DNA from: Sphingomonas qomolangmaensis
Lineage (GTDB): Bacteria; Pseudomonadota; Alphaproteobacteria; Sphingomonadales; Sphingomonadaceae
DNA length: 64,000 nucleotides
NCBI RefSeq assembly: GCF_024496245.1
Contig: NZ_CP101740.1
Location: forward strand, 1,487,501-1,551,500
Direction of reading: 5' to 3'
In this document: positions 10,337 through 18,305 of the stretch, piece after piece
Position numbering within the stretch: position 1 is the first letter of the stretch
Layout: each line of letters starts with the position of its first letter
Notes under the pieces: generated by a model
What the model saw: only the letters and a program-made list of their open reading frames with translations
Database searches by the model: none
What the model was told of the DNA's origin: nothing
Translations under genes and position numbers: made by a program

Positions 10337-11712
10337 TCTATCCCACCCAGCGCGCGGCGATGTTGGTCGCGGTGGCGGCGCCGGTGGCGTTGGCGCTGGG
10401 GGTGGCGGTGCCCGGCGGCTGGGTCGCGGCGCTGGGGTGGGTGATCGTCGTGGTGGCGGCGGTGTTCGTCGATGGGTTGCTTGCGCCTTCGCTGGCGGGT
10501 GCGGCGATGGTGGACGCGCCGGCGATGGTGCCGGTCGGGGGGCGGGTTTTGCTTGCGCCTGCGATTGCGGGTGGGGGGCGAGCCGAGTTCGCGGCTGAGG
10601 TAAGCGAACCACTCGAGAGGACACGCCATCCCCTCCCCGTTCGTGCTGAGCTTGTCGAAGCACCGTCCTTCGCTTCGAAGAACAGAACGGCCCTTCGACA
10701 AGCTCAGGGCGAACGGGGAGAGGATATCCCCCAGCAATCAGACGGCAGCGAGGATGGCGCGCTATCCTACACCGCCCCACGCCGCGGGACCGCGCGTGTC
10801 TCGGCGCTCTGGGCGCGCCGCCGCGGCCCGCTCGGTTTCGCGTGGCGGCAACGCAGGATCACCACCGACACCGCGATCCGCGTCGTTCCCGACATCCGCC
10901 CGACGCGCGAACAGGGGATGCGGCAATATCTGCGCAGCACCCAGTTCGGCAGCCGGATGCGCGCCGAAAGCGGCGACGGGCAGGAATTTCAGGCGCTGAC
11001 CGATTTCCAGCCGGGGATGCAGCGCCGATCGATCGACTGGAAGGCGTCGGCGCGACATTTGTCGCTGCAGGCGCGCGAATATCGCACCGAGCGCGACCAT
11101 GCCGTGGTGCTGGCGATCGATTCGGGACGCGCGATGGCCGATCCGGTCGAGGGGGTGCCGCGGGTCGATCGCGCGGTGTCGGCGGCGCTGCTCGCGGCGT
11201 TCGTCGCGCTCAAATCGGGCGACCGGGTGCGGCTGTTCGGTTTCGCCGCACGGCCACAGGTCGACAGTGGATCGCTGACCGGCGCGCGCAGCTTCGCCAG
11301 CCTGCACGCGCACGCCGCCGACATCGATTATGGAACGGGCGAGAGCAACTACACGCTGTCGCTGACCGCGCTCGACCAACGGCTCGACCGGCGATCGTTG
11401 GTGGTGGTCTTCACCGAATTCACCGATCCCACCGCCGCCGAATTGCTGCTCGCGGCGGGCCAGCGGCTGCTCAAGCGGCACCGCGTGCTGTTCGTGCTGT
11501 TCCACGATGTCGAGCTCGAAGGCTTCGTCGCGGCGCGGCCGGCGAGCGCCGACGACGTGACGCGCGCCAATGTCGCGCAGGCGCTGCTGCGCGAGCGGCG
11601 GATCGTGATCGAGCGGGTGAAGCGGCTGGGGATCGAGGTGATCGAGGCCGATCCGCAGGCGATGCCGCTGGCGCTGGTCGAGCGGTATCTGGCGCTGCGG
11701 GAGCGCGGGTGA
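10333..11712 (+). CDS. DUF58 (vWA-like) protein carrying an in-frame repeat insertion
   Basis: A 459-residue DUF58 protein, the presumed vWA partner of the MoxR ATPase. Two N-terminal membrane helices precede a beta-rich region and the DUF58 signature RRSIDWKASARH, with the metal-site-like segment AIDSGRAM after it. It starts at a TTG overlapping the MoxR stop (TTGA). Residues of roughly 95-145 are encoded by a palindromic repeat (10632-10722) and read VRAELVEAP and LRQAQGERGED, a peptide with no relation to the family. The reading frame stays open across it, so the protein probably tolerates a 45-50 residue loop between the N-terminal domain and the vWA region. Confidence 0.9.
10632..10722. 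repeat. REP-like palindromic repeat inside the DUF58 coding sequence (type A)
   Basis: Two inverted arms, CCCCGTTCGTGCTGAGCTTGTCGAAG (from about 10635) and CTTCGACAAGCTCAGGGCGAACGGGG (ending about 10718), flank a short spacer. The same arm sequence occurs at 61067-61175 (both arms) and 17212-17243 (one arm). The arms are near-perfect complements of each other. This copy lies in frame within a gene; the others are intergenic. Confidence 0.85.
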
Positions 11713-11749
11713 TGGGGGGTGGTTGCAATCCTCGCCAGCGCCCTACGCT

Positions 11750-11872
11750 GATCCTCCCCCGCAGGGGGAGGGAGACCGCGAAGCGGTGGAGGGGGTTCGC
11801 CCCAGGCGGATCGCTCGCGGCCAGCCCCCTCCACCAGCCTGCGGCTGGTCCCCCTCCCCCCCTGGGGGAGGA
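11750..11872. repeat. Intergenic mosaic of short hairpins
   Basis: The 169 bases between the DUF58 and SpoIIM genes are made of nested inverted repeats: CTCCCCC/GGGGGAG (11754-11770), CCGC/GCGG, TGGAGGGGG against CCCCCTCCA, CCAGCC/GGCTGG and CCTCCCCC/GGGGGAGG ending near 11872. The two outer hairpins resemble each other. The block may lower or protect expression of the downstream genes within the operon. GGAGG at its end serves as ribosome binding site for the next gene. Confidence 0.7.
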
Positions 11873-11881
11873 TTTTTGCGC

Positions 11882-12889
11882 ATGAAGCCCGCGACTACCC
11901 CCTTCTTCACCACGCGGAATTTCCGCGCCGAGCGCGAGGGTGACTGGGCTCGGCTCGAGGCGTTGCTCGACATCGTCGAGAAAAGATCGGCTAGGCGCCT
12001 CTCATCCGACGAGCTGGTCGAGCTGCCGCGCCTCTACCGCGCGACCTTGTCGGCGCTGTCGATCGCGCGCGAAACCTCGCTCGACGCGAGCCTGGTCGGC
12101 TATCTCGAGAGCCTGGCGACGCGCGCCTATTTCATCCTCTATAGCGGGCGGACGCCGATGCGGCGCCAGCTGCTCGGCTTCTTCGCGCGCGGCTGGCCGC
12201 GGGCGGTGCGCGGGATGGTGCCCGAGATCTTGCTCGCGCTGGCGCTGTTCGCGGCGAGCGCGGTGGCGGGCTATGCCTTGGTCGTCGCCGACCCGGCCTG
12301 GTTCGCCGGCATCGTCGATGAAGGCATGGCGAGCGGGCGCAACATGGAGGCGAGCGCGGCGTTCCTGCGCGACACGCTGTATGGCGCGCCGAAGGATAGC
12401 GGGCTCGAGGTGTTCGCGACGCAATTGTTCACGCACAATTCGCAGATCTCGATCCTGGTGTTCGCGCTGGGCTTTGCGTTCGGGGTGCCAACGATGCTGC
12501 TGCTGGCGTCGAACGGCGCGCTGATGGGGGCGTTCTTTGCGGTCTATGTGCCGCACGGGCTCGGCTGGGGGCTGCTCGGCTGGCTGTCGATCCACGGCAC
12601 CACCGAGATTTTCGCGATCCTGATCTCGGCGGGCGCGGGGTTCCATATCGGGCGCGCGGTGGCGTTTCCCGGGCAGCGCACGCGGATGGCGGCAGCGTCG
12701 GAGGCGGGGCGGCGCGCGGCGATCGCGATGATCGGGGTGGTGGTGATGCTGCTGGTCGCCGGGCTGCTCGAAGGCTTTGCACGGCAGTTGGTCCGCACCG
12801 ACGAAGCGCGCTTCGCGATCGCGCTGACGATGCTGGCGGGGTGGGTAGCGTATTTCGCGTTCGGAGGGCGGACGCGTGGCCAAGGCTAA
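11882..12889 (+). CDS. Stage II sporulation protein M (SpoIIM)-like membrane protein
   Basis: A 335-residue multi-pass membrane protein of the SpoIIM family, found in many non-sporulating bacteria together with MoxR and RDD genes. A soluble helical N-terminal region of about 100 residues (ARLEALLDIVEKRSARRLSS) is followed by at least five hydrophobic helices, including the conserved stretch around FTHNSQISILVFALGFAFG and WLSIHGTTEIFAILISAGAG. The ATG at 11882 is chosen because GGAGG lies about 11 bases upstream and the longer open frame translates the hairpin repeats. It overlaps the RDD gene by 14 bp. Confidence 0.88.
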   Translation: MKPATTPFFTTRNFRAEREGDWARLEALLDIVEKRSARRLSSDELVELPRLYRATLSALSIARETSLDASLVGYLESLATRAYFILYSGRTPMRRQLLGFFARGWPRAVRGMVPEILLALALFAASAVAGYALVVADPAWFAGIVDEGMASGRNMEASAAFLRDTLYGAPKDSGLEVFATQLFTHNSQISILVFALGFAFGVPTMLLLASNGALMGAFFAVYVPHGLGWGLLGWLSIHGTTEIFAILISAGAGFHIGRAVAFPGQRTRMAAASEAGRRAAIAMIGVVVMLLVAGLLEGFARQLVRTDEARFAIALTMLAGWVAYFAFGGRTRGQG

Positions 12890-13736
12890 GCGAATCGGGC
12901 TCGAACGGCGGCTGGTGACGCCCGAGGGAGTGACACTGCAGCTCAAGCTCGCGGGGTCGGGTGCGCGTGCGGGGGCGTTCCTCATCGATGCGCTGGTGAT
13001 GCTCGCGATCCTGATCGGCACGACGCTGGCGCTGTTCGCCTTCCATGCCGGCCTGGGCAGCGCGTTCGGCAGCCTGTTGCTGATCTTGTGGATGCTGGGC
13101 TTCTTCGCGCTAAGAAACTTCTATTTCATCCTGTCCGAAAGCGGCGCGCGCGCGGCGACGCTGGGCAAGCGGGTGATGCGGTTGCGGGTGATCGCGCGCG
13201 ACGGCGGGCGGCTGACCGGCGGCGCGATCGTCGCGCGCAACCTGATGCGCGAGATCGAGATCTTCCTGCCGCTGATGTTCACCGCCTATAGCGCGTCGCA
13301 GGGGATCGGCGATCGCTGGGCGGGCGCGGCGGGGTTGCTGTGGGCGGCGATCTTCCTGTTCTTCCCTGCCTTCAACCGCGACCGGCTGCGCGCGGGCGAC
13401 CTGATCGCGGGAACCTGGGTGATCGAGACGCAGCGGCGGCGGATCGGTACCGACCTGCTCGCCGCCGCCCCAATAGCGGCAACGACGCCCTTCAGCGATG
13501 CCGAGCTCGACGCCTATGGCCAATATGAGCTGCAGAAGCTCGAGGAGGTGCTGCGGCGCGACGACCGCGATTCGATCACCACCGTCGCGGCGGCGATTCG
13601 GCGGCGGATCGGGCGCGACGACATGCCCGACGACCGCCAGTTCCTCGACGCCTATTATGCAGCGGTTCGGCTGCACCTCGAGCGCAAGCTGCTGTTCGGG
13701 CAGAGGAAACGCGACAAGTTCGACGCTGCCGCGTGA
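12876..13736 (+). CDS. RDD family membrane protein
   Basis: A 286-residue RDD domain protein, last gene of the MoxR/DUF58 operon. The domain spans residues 25-180: ARAGAFLIDALVML (the R-D pair), LGKRVMRLRVI, and DRLRAGDLIAGTWVIETQ, with two to three membrane helices between. A C-terminal soluble tail of 100 residues is predicted to be helical and charged. It starts at a GTG inside the end of the SpoIIM gene, with GGAGG nine bases upstream. RDD proteins are membrane proteins of varied function, some implicated in ion transport; no specific role can be assigned here. Confidence 0.9.
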   Translation: MAKAKRIGLERRLVTPEGVTLQLKLAGSGARAGAFLIDALVMLAILIGTTLALFAFHAGLGSAFGSLLLILWMLGFFALRNFYFILSESGARAATLGKRVMRLRVIARDGGRLTGGAIVARNLMREIEIFLPLMFTAYSASQGIGDRWAGAAGLLWAAIFLFFPAFNRDRLRAGDLIAGTWVIETQRRRIGTDLLAAAPIAATTPFSDAELDAYGQYELQKLEEVLRRDDRDSITTVAAAIRRRIGRDDMPDDRQFLDAYYAAVRLHLERKLLFGQRKRDKFDAAA

Positions 13737-13744
13737 CCACCCAC

Positions 13745-13820
13745 GTCATGGGACCGCGACCTTTAGTCATGGACGCTTGACATTCTTGCATGATATGGCA
13801 CTTTGTCATGGTCGCCTGAC
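13745..13820. promoter_or_regulatory. Repeated operator-like sites upstream of the XRE regulator
   Basis: Three copies of a 16-base motif occur in 76 bases: GTCATGGGACCGCGAC (13745), GTCATGGACGCTTGAC (13766) and GTCATGGTCGCCTGAC (13805). The second and third are GTCA-N8-TGAC dyads. Start-to-start spacing is 21 and 39 bases, close to two and nearly four helical turns. They sit just before the small helix-turn-helix gene and are good candidates for autoregulatory sites. The binding protein is inferred, not shown. Confidence 0.55.
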
Positions 13821-13863
13821 ATAAGGTCAGCTAGACATGGCAGGGGAACCGGCCGGAGTGTGG

Positions 13864-14073
13864 ATGAAAAATCGCCTGAAAGTGCTGCGCGCCGAACGGG
13901 ACTGGAGCCAAGCCGAGCTTGGCGGCCGGCTGGGGGTGTCGCGCCAGGCGGTGAACGCGATCGAGACGGGGAAATACGACCCCTCGTTGCCGCTGGCGTT
14001 CAAGATCGCACGCCTGTTCGATGCCCCGATCGAGGAGATTTTCGATGACGAGCATGGGGGTGAAGATGCGTGA
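13864..14073 (+). CDS. Small XRE-family helix-turn-helix regulator
   Basis: A 69-residue DNA-binding protein that is almost entirely a Cro/C1-type helix-turn-helix: KNRLKVLRAERDWSQAELG, then VSRQAVNAIETGKYDPSLPL and ending LFDAPIEEIFDDE. This is the compact class that usually pairs with a small membrane protein encoded next. The ATG at 13864 has GGAG five bases upstream; an upstream in-frame ATG at 13837 lacks a clear site. Three repeats with GTCA/TGAC arms precede it. The 3' end overlaps the membrane protein gene by 8 bp. Confidence 0.88.
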   Translation: MKNRLKVLRAERDWSQAELGGRLGVSRQAVNAIETGKYDPSLPLAFKIARLFDAPIEEIFDDEHGGEDA

Positions 14074-14500
14074 CGGCCCGATCGGCACCGGGGAACAGGC
14101 GGCGCGGTTGCGGCAGCGACGAGTTCGCCGCCTGTTTGCCGCCTTGGCTGCAGCGGGGTTCGTCACGGGGCTGGCCATGGCGTTGGTCGAAGACGATACC
14201 AAGGGACCGGCGGCCGGGGTCGGAGCGCTCTCACCGGCCTTCGCGATCGGTGCCGTCGTCCTTGGCGTGATCGCGATCCTGTGGGGCGGGCTGCGCTATT
14301 GGCAGAGCACCGATGAGCTCGACCGCCGCGACAATATGCTGGCGTCGATGATCGGCCTGAACCTGTACGCGCTCACCTACCCCGCATGGTGGACGTTGTG
14401 GAAAGGCGCGCTCGTTCCGGCCCCCAACGGCGAGATCATTTTCATGGCCACCGTGATCGTCACGGCGATCAGCTATGGCTGGCTCAAATATCGCAACTGA
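14066..14500 (+). CDS. Small membrane protein paired with the XRE regulator
   Basis: A 144-residue protein with about four hydrophobic segments (LFAALAAAGFVTGLAMAL, FAIGAVVLGVIAILWGGL, IGLNLYALTYPAWWTLW, IIFMATVIVTAISYGWL). Its start overlaps the regulator gene; GGGGGTGA precedes the ATG at 14066, but ATGs at 14045 and 14054 are possible. Such pairs are widespread and the membrane protein may sense a signal for the regulator. I do not recognise a named family with certainty. Confidence 0.75.
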   Translation: MRDGPIGTGEQAARLRQRRVRRLFAALAAAGFVTGLAMALVEDDTKGPAAGVGALSPAFAIGAVVLGVIAILWGGLRYWQSTDELDRRDNMLASMIGLNLYALTYPAWWTLWKGALVPAPNGEIIFMATVIVTAISYGWLKYRN

Positions 14501-14528
14501 TCGCGGCGCGATCGCAGGGAGAATGACG

Positions 14529-15470
14529 ATGAAAATGACGTTGCTGAAAGTGGGAACGGCGCTCTGGCTCGCCGCCCTGCCCGCGATCGCGGCGGCGCAG
14601 ACCGCGCCTGCCGCGCCGGCGCTCACCGCGGCACCGCCCGCCGCCGCTGCCGCACCCTCGGTCGATGCCGATCCCGCCTTGTGGGCGGTGCGCGACGAGG
14701 ACACGACGATCTATCTGTTCGGCACGATCCATGTGCTCAAACCCGGCCTGTCGTGGTTCGACGATGCGGTACGCCGCGCGTTCGACCAGAGCGACCAAGT
14801 CGTGCTCGAGCTGGTCGCGCCCGAGCCGGCGGCGATGCAGGGGCTCATCATGAAGCTGGCGGTCAACCCGACCGGGCCGACGCTGACCGAGAAGCTGCCC
14901 GCCGACAAGCGCGAGGCCTATGCCAAGGCGGTGACCGGGCTGGGGCTGCCCGCCAACGCGTTCGACCGGCTCGATCCGTGGTTCGCCTCGGTCAACCTCA
15001 GCCTCCTGCCGCTGCAGAAGCTGGGCTACGACCCCACCCAGGGGGTCGAGGCGCAGGTGAGCGCGGCGGCCAAGGCGGCGGGCAAGCCGGTGATCGGCCT
15101 CGAAACCGCCGAGGAGCAATTGGGCTTTTTCGACGCGTTGCCGCAGCCGGCGCAAGTAAGGCTGCTGGTATCGACGGTCGATGAGCTCGACGGGCTGGGG
15201 CCGATGATCGAGACGATGGTCGGCGCCTGGGCCAAGGGCGACCCCGAGGCGCTGGGCAAGCTGATGAACGACAGCCTGCGCGAGAGCCCCGAAGTCGCCA
15301 AGGTGCTGCTGAACGACCGCAACGAGCGTTGGGCCGACTGGATCGAGAAAAGGCTCGAAACCCCGGGAACGGTGTTCATGGCGGTCGGCGCGGGGCATCT
15401 GGCGGGATATGACAGCGTGCTCGCCAAGCTCACGACGCGCAAGGCCAAGCTGGTGCGGCTGGCGTATTGA
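14529..15470 (+). CDS. TraB/GumN family protein
   Basis: A 313-residue exported protein of the TraB/GumN family. A signal peptide (LLKVGTALWLAALPAIAAAQ) and an A/P-rich linker precede the domain. The two conserved glycine-histidine motifs are present: IYLFGTIHVLKPG near the start and FMAVGAGHLAGYDSV near the end. The family resembles Tiki-type metalloproteases, though bacterial functions are mostly unproven. The ATG at 14529 is well spaced from AGGGAG; another ATG lies two codons upstream (14523). Confidence 0.9.
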   Translation: MKMTLLKVGTALWLAALPAIAAAQTAPAAPALTAAPPAAAAAPSVDADPALWAVRDEDTTIYLFGTIHVLKPGLSWFDDAVRRAFDQSDQVVLELVAPEPAAMQGLIMKLAVNPTGPTLTEKLPADKREAYAKAVTGLGLPANAFDRLDPWFASVNLSLLPLQKLGYDPTQGVEAQVSAAAKAAGKPVIGLETAEEQLGFFDALPQPAQVRLLVSTVDELDGLGPMIETMVGAWAKGDPEALGKLMNDSLRESPEVAKVLLNDRNERWADWIEKRLETPGTVFMAVGAGHLAGYDSVLAKLTTRKAKLVRLAY

Positions 15471-15479
15471 GGCCCCAGG

Positions 15480-15574
15480 TCCGTTCGTCCTGAGTAGCGA
15501 CTGAGCGGAGGCGAAGGCGCGTATCGAAGGACTTGCCCCAAGCGGGCCGGTGCTTCGATACGCCGCACGAACGG
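15480..15574. repeat. REP-like repeat, type B
   Basis: This block begins CCGTTCGTCCTGAGTAGCGA and ends CGATACGCCGCACGAACGG, with complementary outer arms (CCGTTCGT / ACGAACGG) and inner arms (GTATCGAAG / CTTCGATAC). A closely similar block lies at 62762-62882. It fills the space between two convergent genes and may also act as a bidirectional terminator. Confidence 0.75.
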
Positions 15575-15583
15575 TGGGCGGGG

Positions 15584-16258
15584 TTAGCTACGCCCCAGAT
15601 AGTGCGATTGCGCGGCATCGGTCGCCTGGATCGCCAGTACCGAGCGCGCATCGCCCGCGGTGCGCGGGCGGCCGGTGCGGTCCGACGAGGCGTCGATCAC
15701 CCGGTCGAGCAGCGCCTGGCCTTCGGTCCACCAGCCGATGCCGCTCGCGGCGTTCAGATGCCCCTGCGCGCCGGCGTCGACGAAGTGGCTGCCCCAGGCA
15801 TCGGCGAGGTTGTGCGCCTGCGCGATGTCGATCCACGGGTCGTCGGTGCTGGCGACCACGATCGACGGGAAAGGCAGCAGCTGGCGCGGCGACGGCGCGA
15901 AGGCCTTGAGATCGGGATGCGCGTCGGCGCGATCGACATCGGCGGGGGCGACGAGCAACGCGCCCGCGACCGGCCAGCCGAAGGGCTGCGGCGACAGCGC
16001 CGCCCACCAGGCGACCGCGAGACAGCCGAGGCTGTGCGCCGCGAGCACGACCGGCGCGCGAGTGGCGCGGATCGCCTGGTCGAGCTTGGTCACCCAGGCG
16101 TTGCGATGCGGGGTGTTCCACATGCCGAGGTCGACGCGCGTCGTGTCGGGCCGCGATTCCTCCCACAAGCTCTGCCAGTGCGAGGGCCCCGAGCCGCCGA
16201 GGCCGGGCACCGTCAGGACCACCGGGGCAGCGGAGTCGATGTCGGAAAAGATACCCAT
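15584..16258 (-). CDS. RBBP9/YdeN family alpha/beta hydrolase
   Basis: A 224-residue serine hydrolase of the RBBP9/YdeN family. The opening strand VLTVPGLGGSGPSHWQSLWE is diagnostic. The nucleophile elbow is AAHSLGCLA (serine near residue 75); the acid is in ASTDDPW and the histidine in AQGHLNAASG. All three triad positions are present. No signal peptide, so it is cytoplasmic. GGAG lies seven bases before the ATG. It converges with the TraB gene across a repeat. The natural substrate is unknown for this family. Confidence 0.88.
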   Translation of the reverse strand: MGIFSDIDSAAPVVLTVPGLGGSGPSHWQSLWEESRPDTTRVDLGMWNTPHRNAWVTKLDQAIRATRAPVVLAAHSLGCLAVAWWAALSPQPFGWPVAGALLVAPADVDRADAHPDLKAFAPSPRQLLPFPSIVVASTDDPWIDIAQAHNLADAWGSHFVDAGAQGHLNAASGIGWWTEGQALLDRVIDASSDRTGRPRTAGDARSVLAIQATDAAQSHYLGRS

Positions 16259-16345
16259 TTGCCGTCTCCAGTCTAAAAGGGCGGCGAAGGCGCGACCGGC
16301 GGACGCTCTAGGGGACGGACGACAGTCTCGCCTCCACCGTCATCA

Positions 16346-16366
16346 CAGGTAATTCCTACTTACCTG
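16346..16366. promoter_or_regulatory. Dyad in the divergent promoter region upstream of tlyA
   Basis: CAGGTAA and TTACCTG form a perfect 7-bp inverted repeat separated by seven bases. It lies between the divergent hydrolase and tlyA genes in an otherwise featureless 175-base region, so it could be an operator for either. No regulator is identified. Confidence 0.35.
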
Positions 16367-16433
16367 GTATGCAATAGCCGCGCGGCCAATCGAGGGTTGC
16401 GTGCGCCCGATCGAATGTGGGTGGAGAAACGGT

Positions 16434-17192
16434 GTGGCCAACAAGATGCGCGTGGACCAGATGCTCGTCGATCGCGGGCTGGCCGAGAGCCGCACGCGCG
16501 CGCAGGCGCTGGTGATGGCGGGGCTGGTGTTCGCGGGCGATCGCAAGGTCGAGAAGCCGGGCCAGCCGTTCGCCGACGACGTCGTTCTCGACGTCCGCGG
16601 GCGCGACCATCCCTGGGTATCGCGCGGCGGGGTGAAGCTGGCGCATGCGCTCGCGCATTTCGGCTGGGGGGTCGAGGGCGCGGTGGCGATCGATGTCGGG
16701 TCGTCGACTGGGGGGTTCACCGATGTGCTGCTCACGAACGGCGCGGCGCGAGTCTATGCGGTCGATTCGGGGACCAACCAGCTTGCGTGGAAGCTGCGGC
16801 AGGATCCGCGCGTGGTGGTCCACGAACAGACCAGCGCGCGGATCCTGACCGCCGCGCACATCGCCGAACCGATCGACTTGGTGGTGTGCGATGCAAGCTT
16901 CATCGGGCTCGCCAAGGTGCTCGATCGGCCGCTGTCGTTCGTTCGCCCCGGTGGGCGGCTGCTGGCGCTGATCAAGCCGCAGTTCGAGGCGGGGCGCGGC
17001 GAGGTCGGCAAGGGCGGCGTGGTGCGCGACCCTCAGATCCACGCGCGGGTGTGCGACGAGGTTTCGGGCTGGCTGACGGGGATCGGCTGGACGGTCGAGG
17101 GGGTGGTCGAAAGCCCGATCACCGGCCCCGAGGGGAATGTCGAGTTCCTGATCGCTGCGAGCCTGCTCGATCCCAAGGCGACTCGAGCGTAA
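16434..17192 (+). CDS. tlyA: TlyA family rRNA 2'-O-methyltransferase
   Basis: A 252-residue TlyA-type methyltransferase, which methylates ribose 2'-hydroxyls in rRNA (historically annotated as haemolysin A). An N-terminal S4 RNA-binding domain (RVDQMLVDRGLAESRTRAQA) is followed by an FtsJ-like fold with the SAM site AIDVGSSTGGFTDVLL and the later segment LLALIKPQFEAGRGEVGKGG. The GTG at 16434 is chosen because GGAG sits seven bases upstream; a later ATG is at 16446 and a longer frame starts at 16401. Complete by length. Confidence 0.9.
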   Translation: MANKMRVDQMLVDRGLAESRTRAQALVMAGLVFAGDRKVEKPGQPFADDVVLDVRGRDHPWVSRGGVKLAHALAHFGWGVEGAVAIDVGSSTGGFTDVLLTNGAARVYAVDSGTNQLAWKLRQDPRVVVHEQTSARILTAAHIAEPIDLVVCDASFIGLAKVLDRPLSFVRPGGRLLALIKPQFEAGRGEVGKGGVVRDPQIHARVCDEVSGWLTGIGWTVEGVVESPITGPEGNVEFLIAASLLDPKATRA

Positions 17193-17211
17193 ACTTTCGG
17201 CCACTCAAGAA

Positions 17212-17243
17212 GAAGGGCACTTCGACAAGCTCAGGGCGAACGG
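17212..17243. repeat. Half copy of the type A repeat
   Basis: GAAGGGCACTTCGACAAGCT followed by CAGGGCGAACGGA matches one arm of the repeat at 10632-10722 and 61067-61175. The opposite arm is missing. The rest of the 172-base gap between tlyA and tspO shows nothing else I recognise. Confidence 0.65.
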
Positions 17244-17364
17244 AATTGGCGGGTGCGCCTGAAGAAAACCGTCCCATCGCGGTGCGATACGGATCATTTC
17301 ATCGCATCGCGTCTTGGTTTAGGGCGGAGCGCCGCGCGGGTGCGGTTCGACGAGAAGGAACGGC

Positions 17365-17919
17365 ATGCGCGAATTAGCGTCACGGGGCCAGTTGCGACTA
17401 TCCTTCCTGCGCTGGGCGGTCGTTACCGTTCCCGCAGTTGTGTTGTTGGGGTTCCTGTCGGGCCGGATCGCGCCGACGGGCTCGGAAAACGCCTGGTACA
17501 TGGCGCTCGCCAAACCCGAATGGCAGCCGCCCGGCTGGGCATTCCCCGTGGCTTGGACGACGCTGTACGTCCTGATGGGGCTCGCGCTGGCGATCATCCT
17601 CAACGCGCGCCGGGCACGCGGACGCGGGCTCGCTATTGGCTTGTTCATCCTGCAGTTGCTGGTGAACCTCGCATGGGCGCCGCTGTTCTTCGGCGCGCAT
17701 CTGGTGAGCCTTGCGGTGATCCATATCGCGGTCATCCTGGTGCTGGCGATCGCCAGCACCTTCGCGTTCGCGCGCGTGCGCAGCCTGGCGGCGTGGCTGA
17801 TGGTACCGTATCTGTGCTGGATCAGCTTCGCGCTGCTGCTGTCATGGGAGATCGATCGGCTCAATCCCTATGGCGAAACCCTTGTGCCGTCGGGCGCGTC
17901 CACCCAAATCGAGCTTTGA
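17365..17919 (+). CDS. tspO: TspO/MBR family tryptophan-rich protein
   Basis: A 184-residue five-helix membrane protein of the TspO (CrtK, peripheral benzodiazepine receptor) family, which binds porphyrins and cholesterol-like ligands and affects tetrapyrrole metabolism and stress. Conserved tryptophan/proline motifs are visible: ALAKPEWQPPGWAFPVAWT, LYVLMGLALA and LLVNLAWAPLFFG. AAGGA precedes the ATG. A short extra N-terminus before the first helix is normal. It is followed by a small UbiK-like gene. Confidence 0.92.
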   Translation: MRELASRGQLRLSFLRWAVVTVPAVVLLGFLSGRIAPTGSENAWYMALAKPEWQPPGWAFPVAWTTLYVLMGLALAIILNARRARGRGLAIGLFILQLLVNLAWAPLFFGAHLVSLAVIHIAVILVLAIASTFAFARVRSLAAWLMVPYLCWISFALLLSWEIDRLNPYGETLVPSGASTQIEL

Positions 17920-17938
17920 ACGCTTCGAGGATAGAACC

Positions 17939-18199
17939 ATGCAGACCGAAAACCGCCTGTTCGACGATTTCGCCAAGATCCTGAATGGCGCCGCGGGCAC
18001 CATCGCCGGCATGGGCCGCGAGGCCGAAGGCGCCGCGCGCGAGCGTGCGCGCGAATGGATCGGCGGGCTCGACTTCGTTGCACGCGACGAGTTCGACGCG
18101 GTCAAGGCGATGGCCGCCGCCGCGCGCGACGAGAACGACGCGCTGAAGGCGCGGATCGACGCGCTCGAAGCCAAGCTGGCACCGCCGCCCGCGATTTGA
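17939..18199 (+). CDS. UbiK-like accessory factor (BMFP domain)
   Basis: An 86-residue protein matching the BMFP/YqiC (UbiK) pattern: N-terminal RLFDDFAKILNGAAGTIAGM amphipathic helix and a C-terminal coiled coil RDENDALKARIDALEAKLA. UbiK helps organise the ubiquinone biosynthesis complex in other proteobacteria; in this organism the role is inferred. The ATG at 17939 sits 19 bases after the tspO stop and starts at the usual family N-terminus (MQTENRLFDDFA), with GAGGA about seven bases upstream. Confidence 0.85.
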   Translation: MQTENRLFDDFAKILNGAAGTIAGMGREAEGAARERAREWIGGLDFVARDEFDAVKAMAAAARDENDALKARIDALEAKLAPPPAI

Positions 18200-18305
18200 G
18201 CAACCGTCCACAGGTTTCTGGCCGTCCTCCCCGCAACCCGCTTGCGCGGGGGACGGCGGCGCGACACGATTTGCACCGGGCACCCGGGCCGTGCAAAGGA
18301 TGACC

